Assembly (NCBI RefSeq): GCF_001428865.1
Contig: NZ_LMIV01000001.1
Location: 1,167,964-1,231,963 of the forward strand
Reading direction: 5' to 3'
Source of the DNA: Sphingomonas sp. Root241
GTDB lineage: Bacteria > Pseudomonadota > Alphaproteobacteria > Sphingomonadales > Sphingomonadaceae
DNA length: 64,000 nt
Shown: piece after piece, positions 8,780-18,036 of the stretch
How positions within the stretch are numbered: the stretch's first letter is position 1
How the letters are laid out: each line of letters begins with the position of its first letter
Made by a program: the position numbers and the translations under genes
Notes under the pieces: model-generated
Databases searched by the model: none
The model's input: the letters and a program-made list of their open reading frames with translations, nothing else
What the model was told of the DNA's origin: nothing

Positions 8780-9362
8780 CTCATCCGGTATCGGCCATGT
8801 CTCCCAGAGCTTGCAGGATACGTTGCGCGCAGCGATCACCAGCGCCGGTCCCTTCGCCGGCACGCAGGTCGATCTGCGTTCCCCGAAGGAAATCCCGCCG
8901 CCCGGGCCCGCCGCCATGGTGCTGTCGCTGTGGCTCTATCGTGTGCGCCGGTTCGATGAACTGGAGAATGCACCCCCTCGCGTCGGCACCGACGGCCGGC
9001 TCCGGCGCGCGCCGCTGCCGCTTGTCCTGCACTATCTGGTGACGCCGCTTTCGAGCGACGAGCTCAATCGCCACAGACTGCTGGGCGCGGCGATGCAGAC
9101 GCTGCATGACCACGCCCGGATCGGGCCCGAATTCCTGCGTCCCGCGCTGCAGGGGGAGGAAGATGGCCCGGTGGGAATCCATCTCGAACAACTGAGCTTC
9201 GAGGACACCAGCCGGATCTGGCACGCGCTCCAATCCCCTTACCAACTGTCGGTCTCCTATTTCGCGCAATATGTCCCGATCGAGGCGCACCGCTCGCTGA
9301 GCGATGGCGCGCCGGTGCTCGAAACTCATTCGCATTACGCCGCCATCGAGGAGGTCTCCTGA
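8772..9362 (+). CDS. DUF4255 / Pvc16-Afp16-like tail cap (terminator) protein
   Basis: 196 residues matching the DUF4255 (Pvc16 N-terminal) family. It begins with a helix preceding a strand-rich core (VLSLWLYRVRRF, LPLVLHYLVTPL) and ends with an SYFAQYVPIE strand block. In Afp and PVC particles the family caps the end of the tube and sheath opposite the baseplate and fixes final length. Here the gene opens the structural part of the operon; in Afp and PVC it is the last. It overlaps the receiver-like gene by 8 bases and shares a single base (TGATG) with the next gene, which suggests translational coupling. Confidence 0.85.
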   Translation: MADSSGIGHVSQSLQDTLRAAITSAGPFAGTQVDLRSPKEIPPPGPAAMVLSLWLYRVRRFDELENAPPRVGTDGRLRRAPLPLVLHYLVTPLSSDELNRHRLLGAAMQTLHDHARIGPEFLRPALQGEEDGPVGIHLEQLSFEDTSRIWHALQSPYQLSVSYFAQYVPIEAHRSLSDGAPVLETHSHYAAIEEVS

Positions 9363-10444
9363 TGGACACGCTCGTTTCTATCCCGCCGCGCACTTATGCC
9401 GCGACGTTCGATCGGACGGTCACGCGGCGCTGCTTCGCGACCGGAGCGATCCGCGATGACGCGAATGGTGCACCGATCGGCTCGGGCGCGGCGCTGATCG
9501 TCGACGACCCGCAGCTTCTGGGATGCCTGGGGACATCGGCCTATGCGGTGATTGGCGACCCCGACGTCGCGCTGCGTGATACGACGATTCCCCATCCGCT
9601 CACGCTGATGATCACGCGAGGCGGTTATCGCCCAGCAATGATCGCGCTGATCGTGCCGGCCTTTCCTTCCGGTCCCGTAGTCCAGGACATCGCGCTGCGG
9701 CGGCTGCCGGTGCCGCTGCGCGGCCGGGTGCTGGGGCGCAACGGCGCCATCCCGCCTGAATTCCTGCCCGTCGCCGATGCTCGGATCGATGTGACCGGGC
9801 CGATCGGGCCCGGCGGCGAGATTCCATTACTCCTCGGCCGGCCGCTGGGCCGCGATCTCGGCGCCGGCGCGACGCTGAGGGCGCGCGGGCTCTCGGCGCT
9901 CGCCGATGTCAGCGCCACGATTGGCGCCAGCACGGGTGGCGACGGCGTGATACTCGTGGACGGCACCGGCGTCGCAGCGGGACAACTGCTTCGCTTCGGC
10001 ACCAGTGCCCGCGGCCACTGGACGGAGATCGCCGCGGTGGCGCCCGATCCCGATCGTCCCGCCCCGGCCGCCATCGCCTGGACGACCGAACGGCTCGGCG
10101 GAAGTGTGGTCGCGGGCGAGCCGATCCGGAGGTTCACCAAGAATGCACTGACCGGCCCGACCGCGACGCCCGCGGGACAGGCCTATGGGGGCGAATCGAT
10201 CCTGTGGGTCGATGCGCTACCCGTCGGCGGCGATGTGCTGGTGCTGCGCGAGGCGGGGCACCCCGATGCCTATTTCGATCACGGCGCCGCGAGCGGACTG
10301 GCCGGCGACTACGCAATCGACGGGTTCGCCCGGATGGGTAGCGCGTCGATCACTGTCAGCGCCGCCGGCTTCGTCCCGCAGACCCGCGACTTTTCCGCCG
10401 CCGGCCTGGCCGGTGAGCAGCTCGACTGGAGACTCGTTCCGTAA
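9362..10444 (+). CDS. eCIS-associated protein of unknown function, Ig/carboxypeptidase-regulatory-like
   Basis: 360 residues with no signal peptide and no membrane segment. The sequence is dominated by beta-strand patterns. Residues about 85-130 and 285-360 look like small beta-sandwich modules of the carboxypeptidase-regulatory type (for example the final GSASITVSAAGFVPQTRDF). The gene lies between the cap and the first sheath gene and starts one base inside the cap gene. By position it could be a cap adaptor or a decoration of the sheath end, but I cannot assign a function from sequence alone. A possible alternative is an adhesin displayed on the particle. Confidence 0.55.
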   Translation: MDTLVSIPPRTYAATFDRTVTRRCFATGAIRDDANGAPIGSGAALIVDDPQLLGCLGTSAYAVIGDPDVALRDTTIPHPLTLMITRGGYRPAMIALIVPAFPSGPVVQDIALRRLPVPLRGRVLGRNGAIPPEFLPVADARIDVTGPIGPGGEIPLLLGRPLGRDLGAGATLRARGLSALADVSATIGASTGGDGVILVDGTGVAAGQLLRFGTSARGHWTEIAAVAPDPDRPAPAAIAWTTERLGGSVVAGEPIRRFTKNALTGPTATPAGQAYGGESILWVDALPVGGDVLVLREAGHPDAYFDHGAASGLAGDYAIDGFARMGSASITVSAAGFVPQTRDFSAAGLAGEQLDWRLVP

Positions 10445-10474
10445 CTCATTCCGCAGCGCAAAGGAGCGCGAACC

Positions 10475-12550
10475 ATGGCCGAATATCTCGCACCCGGTGT
10501 GTTCCTCGAGGAAGTCGACCTCAAACCGCCTGCGATCGAGGCAGTGAGCACGAGCACGACGGGTATGGTCGGATATACCGAGCGCGGGCCCACGTTCGGG
10601 CCGCCGGTCCTGGTGACCAACCCCCTCCAGTTCCGCCAGTCCTTCGGCGGGCCGCTGCCGGCCTCCACCGGAAGCGTCGGCGAGATGTTCTATGCCGTGC
10701 AGGGGTTCTTCGCCAATGGCGGGCGCCGGCTCTATGTCGTGCGCGCAACCGGCGCGGGCGCCCTGCGCACCCAATTCGCGACGCGGGGAGGCTTCGTGAC
10801 GCGGCTCGCTCCCGGCGCGGATGCCACCGTCGGTGCGACGACCGCGCGCCTCGCCAGCACGCTCGCGCTGCGCGACGGTTCGGGACTGACGCTGTCGTTC
10901 ACCGACGAGGGTGTCGCCTATGTCGCCACCGCGAACACGATTGCCGCCGGCGGAATCAACACCGCCACGGGTGACGTCACGCTGACCAACGCCATCGATA
11001 TCACGCCCACGGGCAAGCCGGCATTTCCTGCCGCGCGGACAGCAGTGGTGACGACCTTCAACGGCATCAACAACGCCGGCCTGCCGACCACCGGAGCGCG
11101 CCCGGCCAGCATCACGCTCGAGGCGGCCGATGCCGGCTCCTGGGGCGGCCGCATCGCTCTGACCACGCGCCATGTGAGCTCCGCGCGTGCGGTCTACGAC
11201 ACGCTGATCTCCGGCGGCGTCGACGCCAATCAGGTCCGCGTGCGGACTGCGAGCGGCTTCTACCCCAATGCCTGGGTGCAGATCGATCGTGGGCCCGGGG
11301 CGCCGCGCAACATCCGCCGAGTGATCGCGGTGAACGGCACGGTGCTGACGCTATCCGGCCAGGCGCTCACCGGCCCGACGATGGCGCCGGTGGCGCCGGC
11401 CACCGAGACGGTGCTCACCGTCTGGGAATTCGCGATGACGGTGAGCTTCGACGGCATCACCGAGACCTATCCGTCGCTCACTCTGGCGAATGTTCCCGGC
11501 AAATATGTCCTCGACCAGATCAACGGCCGGTCGAACCTAGTCCGGGTGCTGGCCGCATCGGTTCCGGCGGCGATCGCCGATACCCATCCGTTCCGGTTCC
11601 CGACTGCCGACGATGGCCTGACGCTGCTGCCGACGACCGCGGGTACCGATGTGCCGCCGATCGCCGCCGACATCCGCGGTACCGACGGGGGGCCGGGCGC
11701 GCGGACCGGGCTGCGCGCGCTCGAGGAGATCGACGACATTTCGATCATCGCCGCACCGGGCTGGGGCGACGTCAGTGTCCAGGCCGCGATGATAGAGCAG
11801 TGCGAGCGGCTGAAGTACCGGGTCGCATTGCTCGATCCCGAAGTGACCGGCGCTCCGCCGGTTCCGCCGACGCTCACCCAGATCCAGAACCAGCGATCGC
11901 GCTTCGACAGCAAATATGCCGCCATCTATTACCCCCGGATCATCATCCGCGACGCCGCCGACGCGCCGCGTGCGATCGGCCCGGCGGGGCACATGGCGGG
12001 GCTCTGCGCGCGCATCGACAATGAGCGCGGCGTGTTCAAATCGCCGGGCAACGAGGTGATGCGCGCGATCGTCGACCTCGAGACGATCGTCACCAAGGGC
12101 GAGCATGAGATCCTCAATCCGCGCAACATCAACGTCATCCGCGACTTCCGCAACGAGAACCGCGGCATCCGCATCTATGGCGCGCGCTGCATCACCAGCC
12201 TGGCCGATTGGAAGTATCTCGCGGTGCGCAGGCTGTTCATCGCGATTGAGCGGTCGATCGAGATCGGCACGCAATGGGCGGTGCTGGAGCCCAATGGCCC
12301 GCAGCTATGGGACCGGCTGATCGACAGCATCGACAGCTTCCTGACGACCTGGTGGCGCGACGGCGCGCTGCTCGGCGAGGAGAAGGCGCAGGCTTTCTAC
12401 ATCCGCTGCGGCACCGCAACCATGACGCAGGATGACATCGATAACGGCCGGCTCGTCATGGAGATCGGCATCGCACCGGTCAAACCCGCCGAATTCGTCA
12501 TCATCCGGATCAGCCAGACCCCCAGCGGGCTGCTGGCCGCCGAAGCCTGA
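10475..12550 (+). CDS. Contractile tail sheath protein 1
   Basis: A 691-residue phage tail sheath protein. The N-terminal APGVFLEEVD and VGYTERGP segment is the family hallmark that docks onto the tube and the neighbouring subunit. The C-terminal third (from about residue 420) holds the conserved core with IDDISIIAAPG, the RIYGARCITS turn and an FYIRCGT end. It would form the helical outer tube whose contraction drives the inner tube. Long for the family because of an insertion of strand-rich domains at residues about 100-380. A good ribosome-binding site (AAAGGAG) precedes the ATG. The following tube gene is 14 bases downstream. Confidence 0.93.
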   Translation: MAEYLAPGVFLEEVDLKPPAIEAVSTSTTGMVGYTERGPTFGPPVLVTNPLQFRQSFGGPLPASTGSVGEMFYAVQGFFANGGRRLYVVRATGAGALRTQFATRGGFVTRLAPGADATVGATTARLASTLALRDGSGLTLSFTDEGVAYVATANTIAAGGINTATGDVTLTNAIDITPTGKPAFPAARTAVVTTFNGINNAGLPTTGARPASITLEAADAGSWGGRIALTTRHVSSARAVYDTLISGGVDANQVRVRTASGFYPNAWVQIDRGPGAPRNIRRVIAVNGTVLTLSGQALTGPTMAPVAPATETVLTVWEFAMTVSFDGITETYPSLTLANVPGKYVLDQINGRSNLVRVLAASVPAAIADTHPFRFPTADDGLTLLPTTAGTDVPPIAADIRGTDGGPGARTGLRALEEIDDISIIAAPGWGDVSVQAAMIEQCERLKYRVALLDPEVTGAPPVPPTLTQIQNQRSRFDSKYAAIYYPRIIIRDAADAPRAIGPAGHMAGLCARIDNERGVFKSPGNEVMRAIVDLETIVTKGEHEILNPRNINVIRDFRNENRGIRIYGARCITSLADWKYLAVRRLFIAIERSIEIGTQWAVLEPNGPQLWDRLIDSIDSFLTTWWRDGALLGEEKAQAFYIRCGTATMTQDDIDNGRLVMEIGIAPVKPAEFVIIRISQTPSGLLAAEA

Positions 12551-12564
12551 GAAAGGTCTGAACC

Positions 12565-13014
12565 ATGCCCGATCGCAATCGTCCCGACCCGTTCCGGGGT
12601 TATAATTTCCGCGTCGAGTTCGACGGCATCACCAAGGCCGCTTTCCGCGAATTTTCCGGCCTGACGTTCGAAACCGATCCCGTCGAATATCGCGAGGGCG
12701 ACGAACGCCGGCTGCACGTCCGCAAGCTGTTCGGCCTGCGGAAGTTCACCAATCTCCAGGCCAAGCGCGGGATCACCACCGATATGCAGCTTTATCGCTG
12801 GTATTCGGAGATACTGAACGGTGGGGCTCGGCTTCGGGACGGGGCAGTGATCCTCACCGACGAGCTGCAGAAGGACAAGATGCGCTGGTCCTTCCGCAAC
12901 GCCTTCATCACCAAATGGGAGGGGCCCAGCTTCAACGCGACTTCGAACGACGTGGCGATCGAAATGATCGAGATTGCGGTCGACCGCGTCGAACTCATCC
13001 CTTCGGCGCAATAG
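12565..13014 (+). CDS. Inner tube protein 1 (gp19-like)
   Basis: 149 residues of the T4 gp19 / phage tail tube family: DPFRGYNFRVEFDG at the N-terminus, the EFSGLTFETDPVEYREG loop, the LKRG-equivalent QAKRGITTDMQLYRW block, and a strand-rich C-terminus. Hexamers stack to make the inner tube expelled on firing. It sits directly behind sheath 1, the order seen in most contractile injection systems, and is preceded by GAGAAAGG. Confidence 0.93.
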   Translation: MPDRNRPDPFRGYNFRVEFDGITKAAFREFSGLTFETDPVEYREGDERRLHVRKLFGLRKFTNLQAKRGITTDMQLYRWYSEILNGGARLRDGAVILTDELQKDKMRWSFRNAFITKWEGPSFNATSNDVAIEMIEIAVDRVELIPSAQ

Positions 13015-13024
13015 GCGGCGAAGC

Positions 13025-15355
13025 GTGCCCAGCGGCCTCAACCCCGGCGTCCATGCCCGATGGCTGACGCGATCCGCGCCCGAGCCGGTGCGGATCGATA
13101 TCGCCGGGTTCATCGGCATTGCCGAGCGCGGCCCCACGGACCGGCCGGTCGCGATCGAAGGCTGGCCGCAGTTCCTCCGGACCTTCGGGGACTTCCGCGC
13201 GAATGCTTTCCTCGCTTATGCCGTGCGTGGTTTCTTCGACAATGGCGGCCGGCGCTGCCACGTCGCGCGCGTCGTGGCCCCGGCGATCGAGACGCAGACC
13301 AGCGGCCCGCAGGCCCTCGACGGCGCTTGGTCACGCCTGGTCAACACCGTAGGGGTTCGCGCTGGGGCGCTGGCGACACTCGAGCAGGTCAGCACTACCG
13401 CTGCAAGCGGCGCCCAACCAGCCGATCGACGGAGCAGCGTCGTGCTCGACGTTGCCGGATTCGCCTCGGGGGAGCGCGCGGTGCTGCGGCAGACCGGCAA
13501 GGCGCCGGTGACGCAGATCGTTGCCAGCGCGGACGCGCCGACGCTCACGCTTCGCTGGTCGTCGGAGATCCCGCTCGAGATCGACCTGACATTGCCGTTC
13601 ACGATCGAGGCCGTCGCCCGCGATGTACGGCTGGTGGCCGGGGTCGTCGGTGACGTGGTCACCTGGACGCGCCCGCTCGATCCGCGCTTCGACATGTCGA
13701 AACCGATCAAGATCGGCCTGGGCGGGGCCTCGGCCTCGGCGATCCTGTGGGACGAGCACGGAGCGCCGCTGATCGAGATCGAGGCGGCAAGCCCGGGACG
13801 TTGGGGCGATACGCTTTCGGTCCGCGTGACGACGAGCCTTTCGGCGGAAATCGCGACGCGTACCCGGATCACTCCGGATCCGGCCGATCGCCTGACACTG
13901 ACCCGCGTGACCGGCCTGGCCGCGGGTGCGACGGTCGAGATCGTCCAGGATGGCGTCGCGGCCGTCCGGAACCGTCTCATAGCCGTCGATCCGGCGGCGT
14001 CGCAGGTGGCGCTGGCGACGCCGCTTATTGGTTTCGACCTTGCCGGAGCAGCCGCAGGTACCAAGCCGATCCGTCTGCGCCGCCTCTCCTTCGCGCTGTC
14101 GGTGCGAGAGAATGGCCGGCTGATCGAGCAATTCGCCGATCTCGACCTGCCGACCTTGGCCGAACCCAAGGCGAGCCCGGTGAATATCCGGTCCGAGCTG
14201 ATCCGGATCGCGCGTGCCGCCGGCGCACCGGATGCGTGGCTCGATCCGGGATCGCCGCTGCTCGACTATGGGGAGGCACGGTTATGGGGCGGCCGCGACG
14301 GCATCGCCATGCTGCGTCCGCGCGACTTCACCGGCAGCGCTGATGCGCCAGAGCGGCTCGGGCTCCGTCTGTTCGAGATCGACGATGAGCCCGCGGCGCT
14401 CGCGGCTCCCGACATCTTGCTGCCGCCGACGCTCGCCCGCGAAACCGTCCCACCGGAGCCGGTGCCGCTCGATCCCTGCGAGCTCTGCCCGCCGCCGGTG
14501 ATCGCCGCCGCTCCGCCGCCTTTCACCGTCATCGTCGAGGCGGCGCCCGAATTCTCGCCCGACGACATTCTCGACGTGCAACGGGGAATGATCGAGCATT
14601 GCGAGGAGCGGGGCGACCGCATCGCCGTGATCGATCCGCCGCCGGGCCGCGACTTCGACCTGCCGGCGCTGTTCGATTGGCGCCAGCGCTTCGACAGTTC
14701 CTACGCCGCCACCTATTTCCCCTGGGTATCGGTCGCCGACCCGATTGCCCGCCCGCCCGATCTGCTACGCACCGTGCCGCCTTCGGGCCATGCGCTCGGC
14801 GGCTATGCCGCGGCCGATGCCGATGCCGGACATGACGCCCCGGCGAACCGGCCGCTCGGCTGGGCCTTCGGATTGCCGCGCGACTGTGACGAGGAGACGC
14901 ACGCGCTGCTCAACGAGCGCGGCGTGAATGCCATCCTCGCGCGGTCCGCCCGAGGTATTCGGGTGATGGGCGCGCGCACATTGTCGAGTGCGGCCGACTG
15001 GAAGCAGCTCACGGTGCGCAGGCTGTTGTTGCGGCTCAAGCGCATGCTGGCGCGCGAGCTGCAATGGGTGGTGTTCGAGCCGGCCGGGCCGGCGCTCGAG
15101 GCCGATGTGATTGCCTCGGTCGAAGGGATGCTCGAAACCGAATGGCAGGCTCGCCGGCTGGCGGGATCATCGGCCGAAGAGGCTTTCTTCGTCCGGGTGC
15201 TGCGCTCGCAGGACGACACCGATGCCGGGCGCTTCATCGTCGAGATCGGCGTGGCCTCGGTCGTACCAGCTGAATTCATTCTGCTCCAGGTCGTGCGCAG
15301 CATGGACCGGGTCGAGCTTGCCGAAGCGGGCGTCGTCCGGGGGTGGCCGCAATGA
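13025..15355 (+). CDS. Contractile tail sheath protein 2 (divergent)
   Basis: A second sheath paralogue of 776 residues if it starts at the GTG at 13025 (VPSGLNPGVHARW). An upstream ATG at 12974 would overlap tube 1 by 41 bases and add a basic tail unlike any sheath, so the GTG is preferred. The N-terminal IAGFIGIAERGP and C-terminal GIRVMGARTLSS, WKQLTVRRLLLRL and FILLQVVRS motifs match sheath 1. The middle carries a Pro-rich and Cys-containing linker (about residues 475-510) and a 40-residue insertion near residue 590 absent from sheath 1. Afp and PVC also carry several sheath types with one used near the baseplate. The stop overlaps the next start as ATGA. Confidence 0.9.
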   Translation: MPSGLNPGVHARWLTRSAPEPVRIDIAGFIGIAERGPTDRPVAIEGWPQFLRTFGDFRANAFLAYAVRGFFDNGGRRCHVARVVAPAIETQTSGPQALDGAWSRLVNTVGVRAGALATLEQVSTTAASGAQPADRRSSVVLDVAGFASGERAVLRQTGKAPVTQIVASADAPTLTLRWSSEIPLEIDLTLPFTIEAVARDVRLVAGVVGDVVTWTRPLDPRFDMSKPIKIGLGGASASAILWDEHGAPLIEIEAASPGRWGDTLSVRVTTSLSAEIATRTRITPDPADRLTLTRVTGLAAGATVEIVQDGVAAVRNRLIAVDPAASQVALATPLIGFDLAGAAAGTKPIRLRRLSFALSVRENGRLIEQFADLDLPTLAEPKASPVNIRSELIRIARAAGAPDAWLDPGSPLLDYGEARLWGGRDGIAMLRPRDFTGSADAPERLGLRLFEIDDEPAALAAPDILLPPTLARETVPPEPVPLDPCELCPPPVIAAAPPPFTVIVEAAPEFSPDDILDVQRGMIEHCEERGDRIAVIDPPPGRDFDLPALFDWRQRFDSSYAATYFPWVSVADPIARPPDLLRTVPPSGHALGGYAAADADAGHDAPANRPLGWAFGLPRDCDEETHALLNERGVNAILARSARGIRVMGARTLSSAADWKQLTVRRLLLRLKRMLARELQWVVFEPAGPALEADVIASVEGMLETEWQARRLAGSSAEEAFFVRVLRSQDDTDAGRFIVEIGVASVVPAEFILLQVVRSMDRVELAEAGVVRGWPQ

Positions 15356-15870
15356 CGCGGAGCAACGATCCGGTCCTCGGGTTCAACTTCACCATCTCGA
15401 TGGTGAACACCGCGAGCGCGGGTGCCTTTCTCCAGGCGACGATCGGCAAGCCGCCGGCGGGAGGGTTTTCCGAATGCAGTGGCCTCGAGATGACCATGCC
15501 CGCCGAGACCTATGCCGAGGGCGGCAATAACGGAACCCTGCTCAAATTCGCTGGTCGGACCTCATGGGCGAACCTCAAGCTCAAGCGCGGCATCGTGTCC
15601 TCCGCCGATCTGTGGCGCTGGCATTACGACTATGTCGAGGGGAAGGGCCGTCGTCGCGACGGGGTGATCAGCCTGCTCGACGAGCGCGGCAAGACCGTCC
15701 GCGTGTGGCGCTTCGTGCGTGGCCTGCCGGTGCGCTGGGCCGGCCCCGCGCTCGACGCCGCCCAATCGCATGTCGCTATCGAGGAGATCGAGATCGCGCA
15801 TGAGGGCCTGCGACAGACCGGGGCGGGCAGCGGCTCTCTCGTCGACACCGTCAGCAATCTGTTCAACTGA
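15352..15870 (+). CDS. Inner tube protein 2
   Basis: A second tube-type protein of 172 residues from the ATG at 15352, which overlaps the stop of sheath 2 (ATGA); a GTG 9 bases upstream is less likely. Motifs include DPVLGFNFTISM, GFSECSGLEMTMPAETYAEGG, KLKRGIVSSADLWRWHYDY and VAIEEIEIAHEGL, all typical of the gp19/Afp5-like fold. In Afp and PVC a second tube protein forms the first layers above the baseplate hub. The C-terminus has a Gly/Ser-rich extension ending VSNLFN. Confidence 0.9.
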   Translation: MTRSNDPVLGFNFTISMVNTASAGAFLQATIGKPPAGGFSECSGLEMTMPAETYAEGGNNGTLLKFAGRTSWANLKLKRGIVSSADLWRWHYDYVEGKGRRRDGVISLLDERGKTVRVWRFVRGLPVRWAGPALDAAQSHVAIEEIEIAHEGLRQTGAGSGSLVDTVSNLFN

Positions 15871-15881
15871 GGGAGGGCGGA

Positions 15882-16064
15882 ATGGACATCGAAATCGGCG
15901 AAGTCTCGAGCGAAGTCACCGCTCTCGATCTCACGCAGCTCAAGGCGGAGGTGATCGCCGAAGTGATGCGCCGCGTCGAAGAGGAGCGGCGGCTGCACGA
16001 TCGGCTCGATCGTGACCGGCGGATGCGGGACGGCGCGATCGACCGACCCGAGGGAGTCGCCTGA
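15882..16064 (+). CDS. DUF5908 small eCIS protein
   Basis: 60 residues, mostly one charged helix (LKAEVIAEVMRRVEEERRLHDRLDRDRRM) after a short strand (MDIEIGEVSSEV). This matches the DUF5908 / Afp6-like small protein that in eCIS operons always sits between tube 2 and the LysM protein. Its role is not established. A strong ribosome-binding site (GAGGGAGGGCGG) precedes it, and its stop overlaps the next start. Confidence 0.8.
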   Translation: MDIEIGEVSSEVTALDLTQLKAEVIAEVMRRVEEERRLHDRLDRDRRMRDGAIDRPEGVA

Positions 16065-16804
16065 TGCAGTGGCTCGCCAAAGCCCAGGTGCAACGATTGC
16101 GCGCCGACGGCACGCCGAACGGGGCGGCGATGGACGTGCTGTACAATCCGACCGAGTATACGCTCGCCAAGGCGGCGCAGTTCGCCGAGGTGCCGATACC
16201 GGGGCTCGACTCACCGATCCTCCAGTTCATCCGCGGGCAGAGCGAGACGCTGACGCTCGACCTGTTCTTCGACACCACTGACGCCGGCGGCACCGGCGCC
16301 GACGCCAAGCCGGTTACCGAGAAGACCGACGCATTCTACCAGCTGATCAAAATCGAATCGGAGAGCCATGCGCCTCCGGTGATCCTGTTTAGCTGGGGCG
16401 GCGAGGCCTTTCCGGGGCACCGCACCTACGAGACGCTCGCCGGACAGAACCGGTATGGATTTAAGGGCGTGGTCGAAAGCGTGCGCCAGCGCTTCACGAT
16501 GTTCTCCTCGCTCGGGCTGCCGCTGCGCGCCACGCTCTCGCTGTCGATCAAGGAATACAAGACTCTTCACGAGCAGATCGCAGAGCTCAACCGGAACTCG
16601 CCCGATCGCACCAAGGTACATGTCGTGCAGGAAGGCGAGACGATCTCGCGCATCGCCGAACTGGCACACGACAATGGCGGCGACTGGCGCGCGATCGCCG
16701 AGTGGAACGGCATCGAGGACCCCCTTGCTGTCGAGCCGGGCCAGGCGATCGAAGTGCCACCGCTCGCGGCGATCCGAGCCAAGAACCAGGCGCGCGCGCG
16801 ATGA
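16064..16804 (+). CDS. CIS tube-initiator/LysM protein (Afp7-like)
   Basis: 246 residues. Residues 1-175 form the CIS_tube domain (VLYNPTEYTLAKAAQFAEV, QSETLTLDLFFDTTD, GVVESVRQRFTMFSSLGLPLRATLSLSIKEY), and residues about 187-233 form a LysM module (HVVQEGETISRIAEL, DWRAIAEWNGI, LAVEPGQAIEVP). In phage and eCIS baseplates this gp53-like protein joins the tube to the hub; the LysM fold is used there for protein contacts and need not bind peptidoglycan. Joined to its neighbours by ATGA overlaps. Confidence 0.9.
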   Translation: MQWLAKAQVQRLRADGTPNGAAMDVLYNPTEYTLAKAAQFAEVPIPGLDSPILQFIRGQSETLTLDLFFDTTDAGGTGADAKPVTEKTDAFYQLIKIESESHAPPVILFSWGGEAFPGHRTYETLAGQNRYGFKGVVESVRQRFTMFSSLGLPLRATLSLSIKEYKTLHEQIAELNRNSPDRTKVHVVQEGETISRIAELAHDNGGDWRAIAEWNGIEDPLAVEPGQAIEVPPLAAIRAKNQARAR

Positions 16805-18036
16805 CCGCCGAAGTCATCGAGCTCTCGGCGCAGCGCGATGCATTCTATGCGCCGTCGTTCCAGATATTCGCCTTCGGGCAGGAAGCGCCGCCCGCGCAGG
16901 TCAAGGACATCGTCGAAGTCAAATATGACGACGCGATCGAACGGATCGACGGCTTCACGCTGACCGTCAACAATTGGGACGCCCAGCGGCGCGCGCCAAT
17001 TTATTACGGCCATTACGAAACCGCCGTCAGCCCCGAGCATCCCGATCTGTTCGAGCCGGGCAACGAGCTGCTCCTCTACATGGGCTATCGCGACACCACG
17101 CAGCTGATGGTGACGGGCATGGTCACCTCGGTCGACGTGCAATTCGCCGAGAGCGGCCATTCGAAGCTGGTGGTGAGCGGCCTCAACGTGCTCCAGCGCT
17201 TCGCGCGCCAGCAATATACCTGGTCCTGGCCTGCCACCGGCAATGACTTCGTCCGCGACAGCGACATCGCCCTCGACCTCGCGGCACCGCCCAACGAGGC
17301 GCTGCACAAGCCGGGGCTGGGGATGCGCGTGGTGATCGACGAGGAGGCGCGCAATCGCGAGCCGTTCTTCGCCAACATCTTCATGAACAACCAGTATCCG
17401 GTGCTGTTCCTGATGGAGCGCGCCCGCGCCCGGGGATATCAGGTGATCCTGCGCGAGAGCGAGGAGCTCGACGCGCAGGGTGAGGTCCAGCAGGAGATAT
17501 TCTTCGGCCCCACCGAGTTCGACCGCGACGTCACCTATGTGCTCGAATGGGGCAAGACGCTCACTTCGTTCCACCCGACCTATTCGAACGCGCGCCAGCT
17601 CTTCGCAGTGAAGGTCTGCGGTTGGGATCGGACCGCCAAGGCGCGGATCGAGGAGCGCAAGACGCTCGATGACCTGACCGATCCGCCCAACCGCGATCAT
17701 ATCGCAGTCGCGCGCTCCGCAAATCGCGAGGAAGTCATCACAATGCCTCCGGCGCAGACGGTCGCCGAGGCACAGCGCCGGGCGGAGGCGGCACTGCGGC
17801 ACAACCATCTCGGCATGGTCGAGGCGAGCGGGACGACCGTGGGCCTCCCCGCGCTGCGCGCCGGCAAGATCGTCCATATCCGCGGTACCGGCCGGCATTT
17901 CGACGGCATCTACACCGTGCTGACCACCAGCCATGTGCTCAACGAGCAGGGCTATCGCACCAGCTTCACCGCGCGGCGGGCGAATCCCGAAGAGCCGGGC
18001 GCCCATTTCGCCGCAGATCTGATGGAGGGGGCATGA
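16801..18036 (+). CDS. Spike hub protein (phage late control D / Afp8 N-part-like)
   Basis: 411 residues from the ATG at 16801, which overlaps the stop of the LysM gene; an upstream in-frame start at 16702 would run deep into that gene. It resembles the gpD/gp27 hub: VKYDDAIERIDGFTLTVNNWD, DLFEPGNELLLYMGY, SVDVQFAESGHSKLVVSGL, and a late YSNARQLFAVKVCGWDRTAK and GRHFDGIYTVLTTSHVL core. A trimeric hub of this type sits at the end of the tube and carries the gpV spike, whose gene is next. The split into separate hub and spike genes is common in phages, whereas Afp8 fuses them. Confidence 0.88.
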   Translation: MTAEVIELSAQRDAFYAPSFQIFAFGQEAPPAQVKDIVEVKYDDAIERIDGFTLTVNNWDAQRRAPIYYGHYETAVSPEHPDLFEPGNELLLYMGYRDTTQLMVTGMVTSVDVQFAESGHSKLVVSGLNVLQRFARQQYTWSWPATGNDFVRDSDIALDLAAPPNEALHKPGLGMRVVIDEEARNREPFFANIFMNNQYPVLFLMERARARGYQVILRESEELDAQGEVQQEIFFGPTEFDRDVTYVLEWGKTLTSFHPTYSNARQLFAVKVCGWDRTAKARIEERKTLDDLTDPPNRDHIAVARSANREEVITMPPAQTVAEAQRRAEAALRHNHLGMVEASGTTVGLPALRAGKIVHIRGTGRHFDGIYTVLTTSHVLNEQGYRTSFTARRANPEEPGAHFAADLMEGA

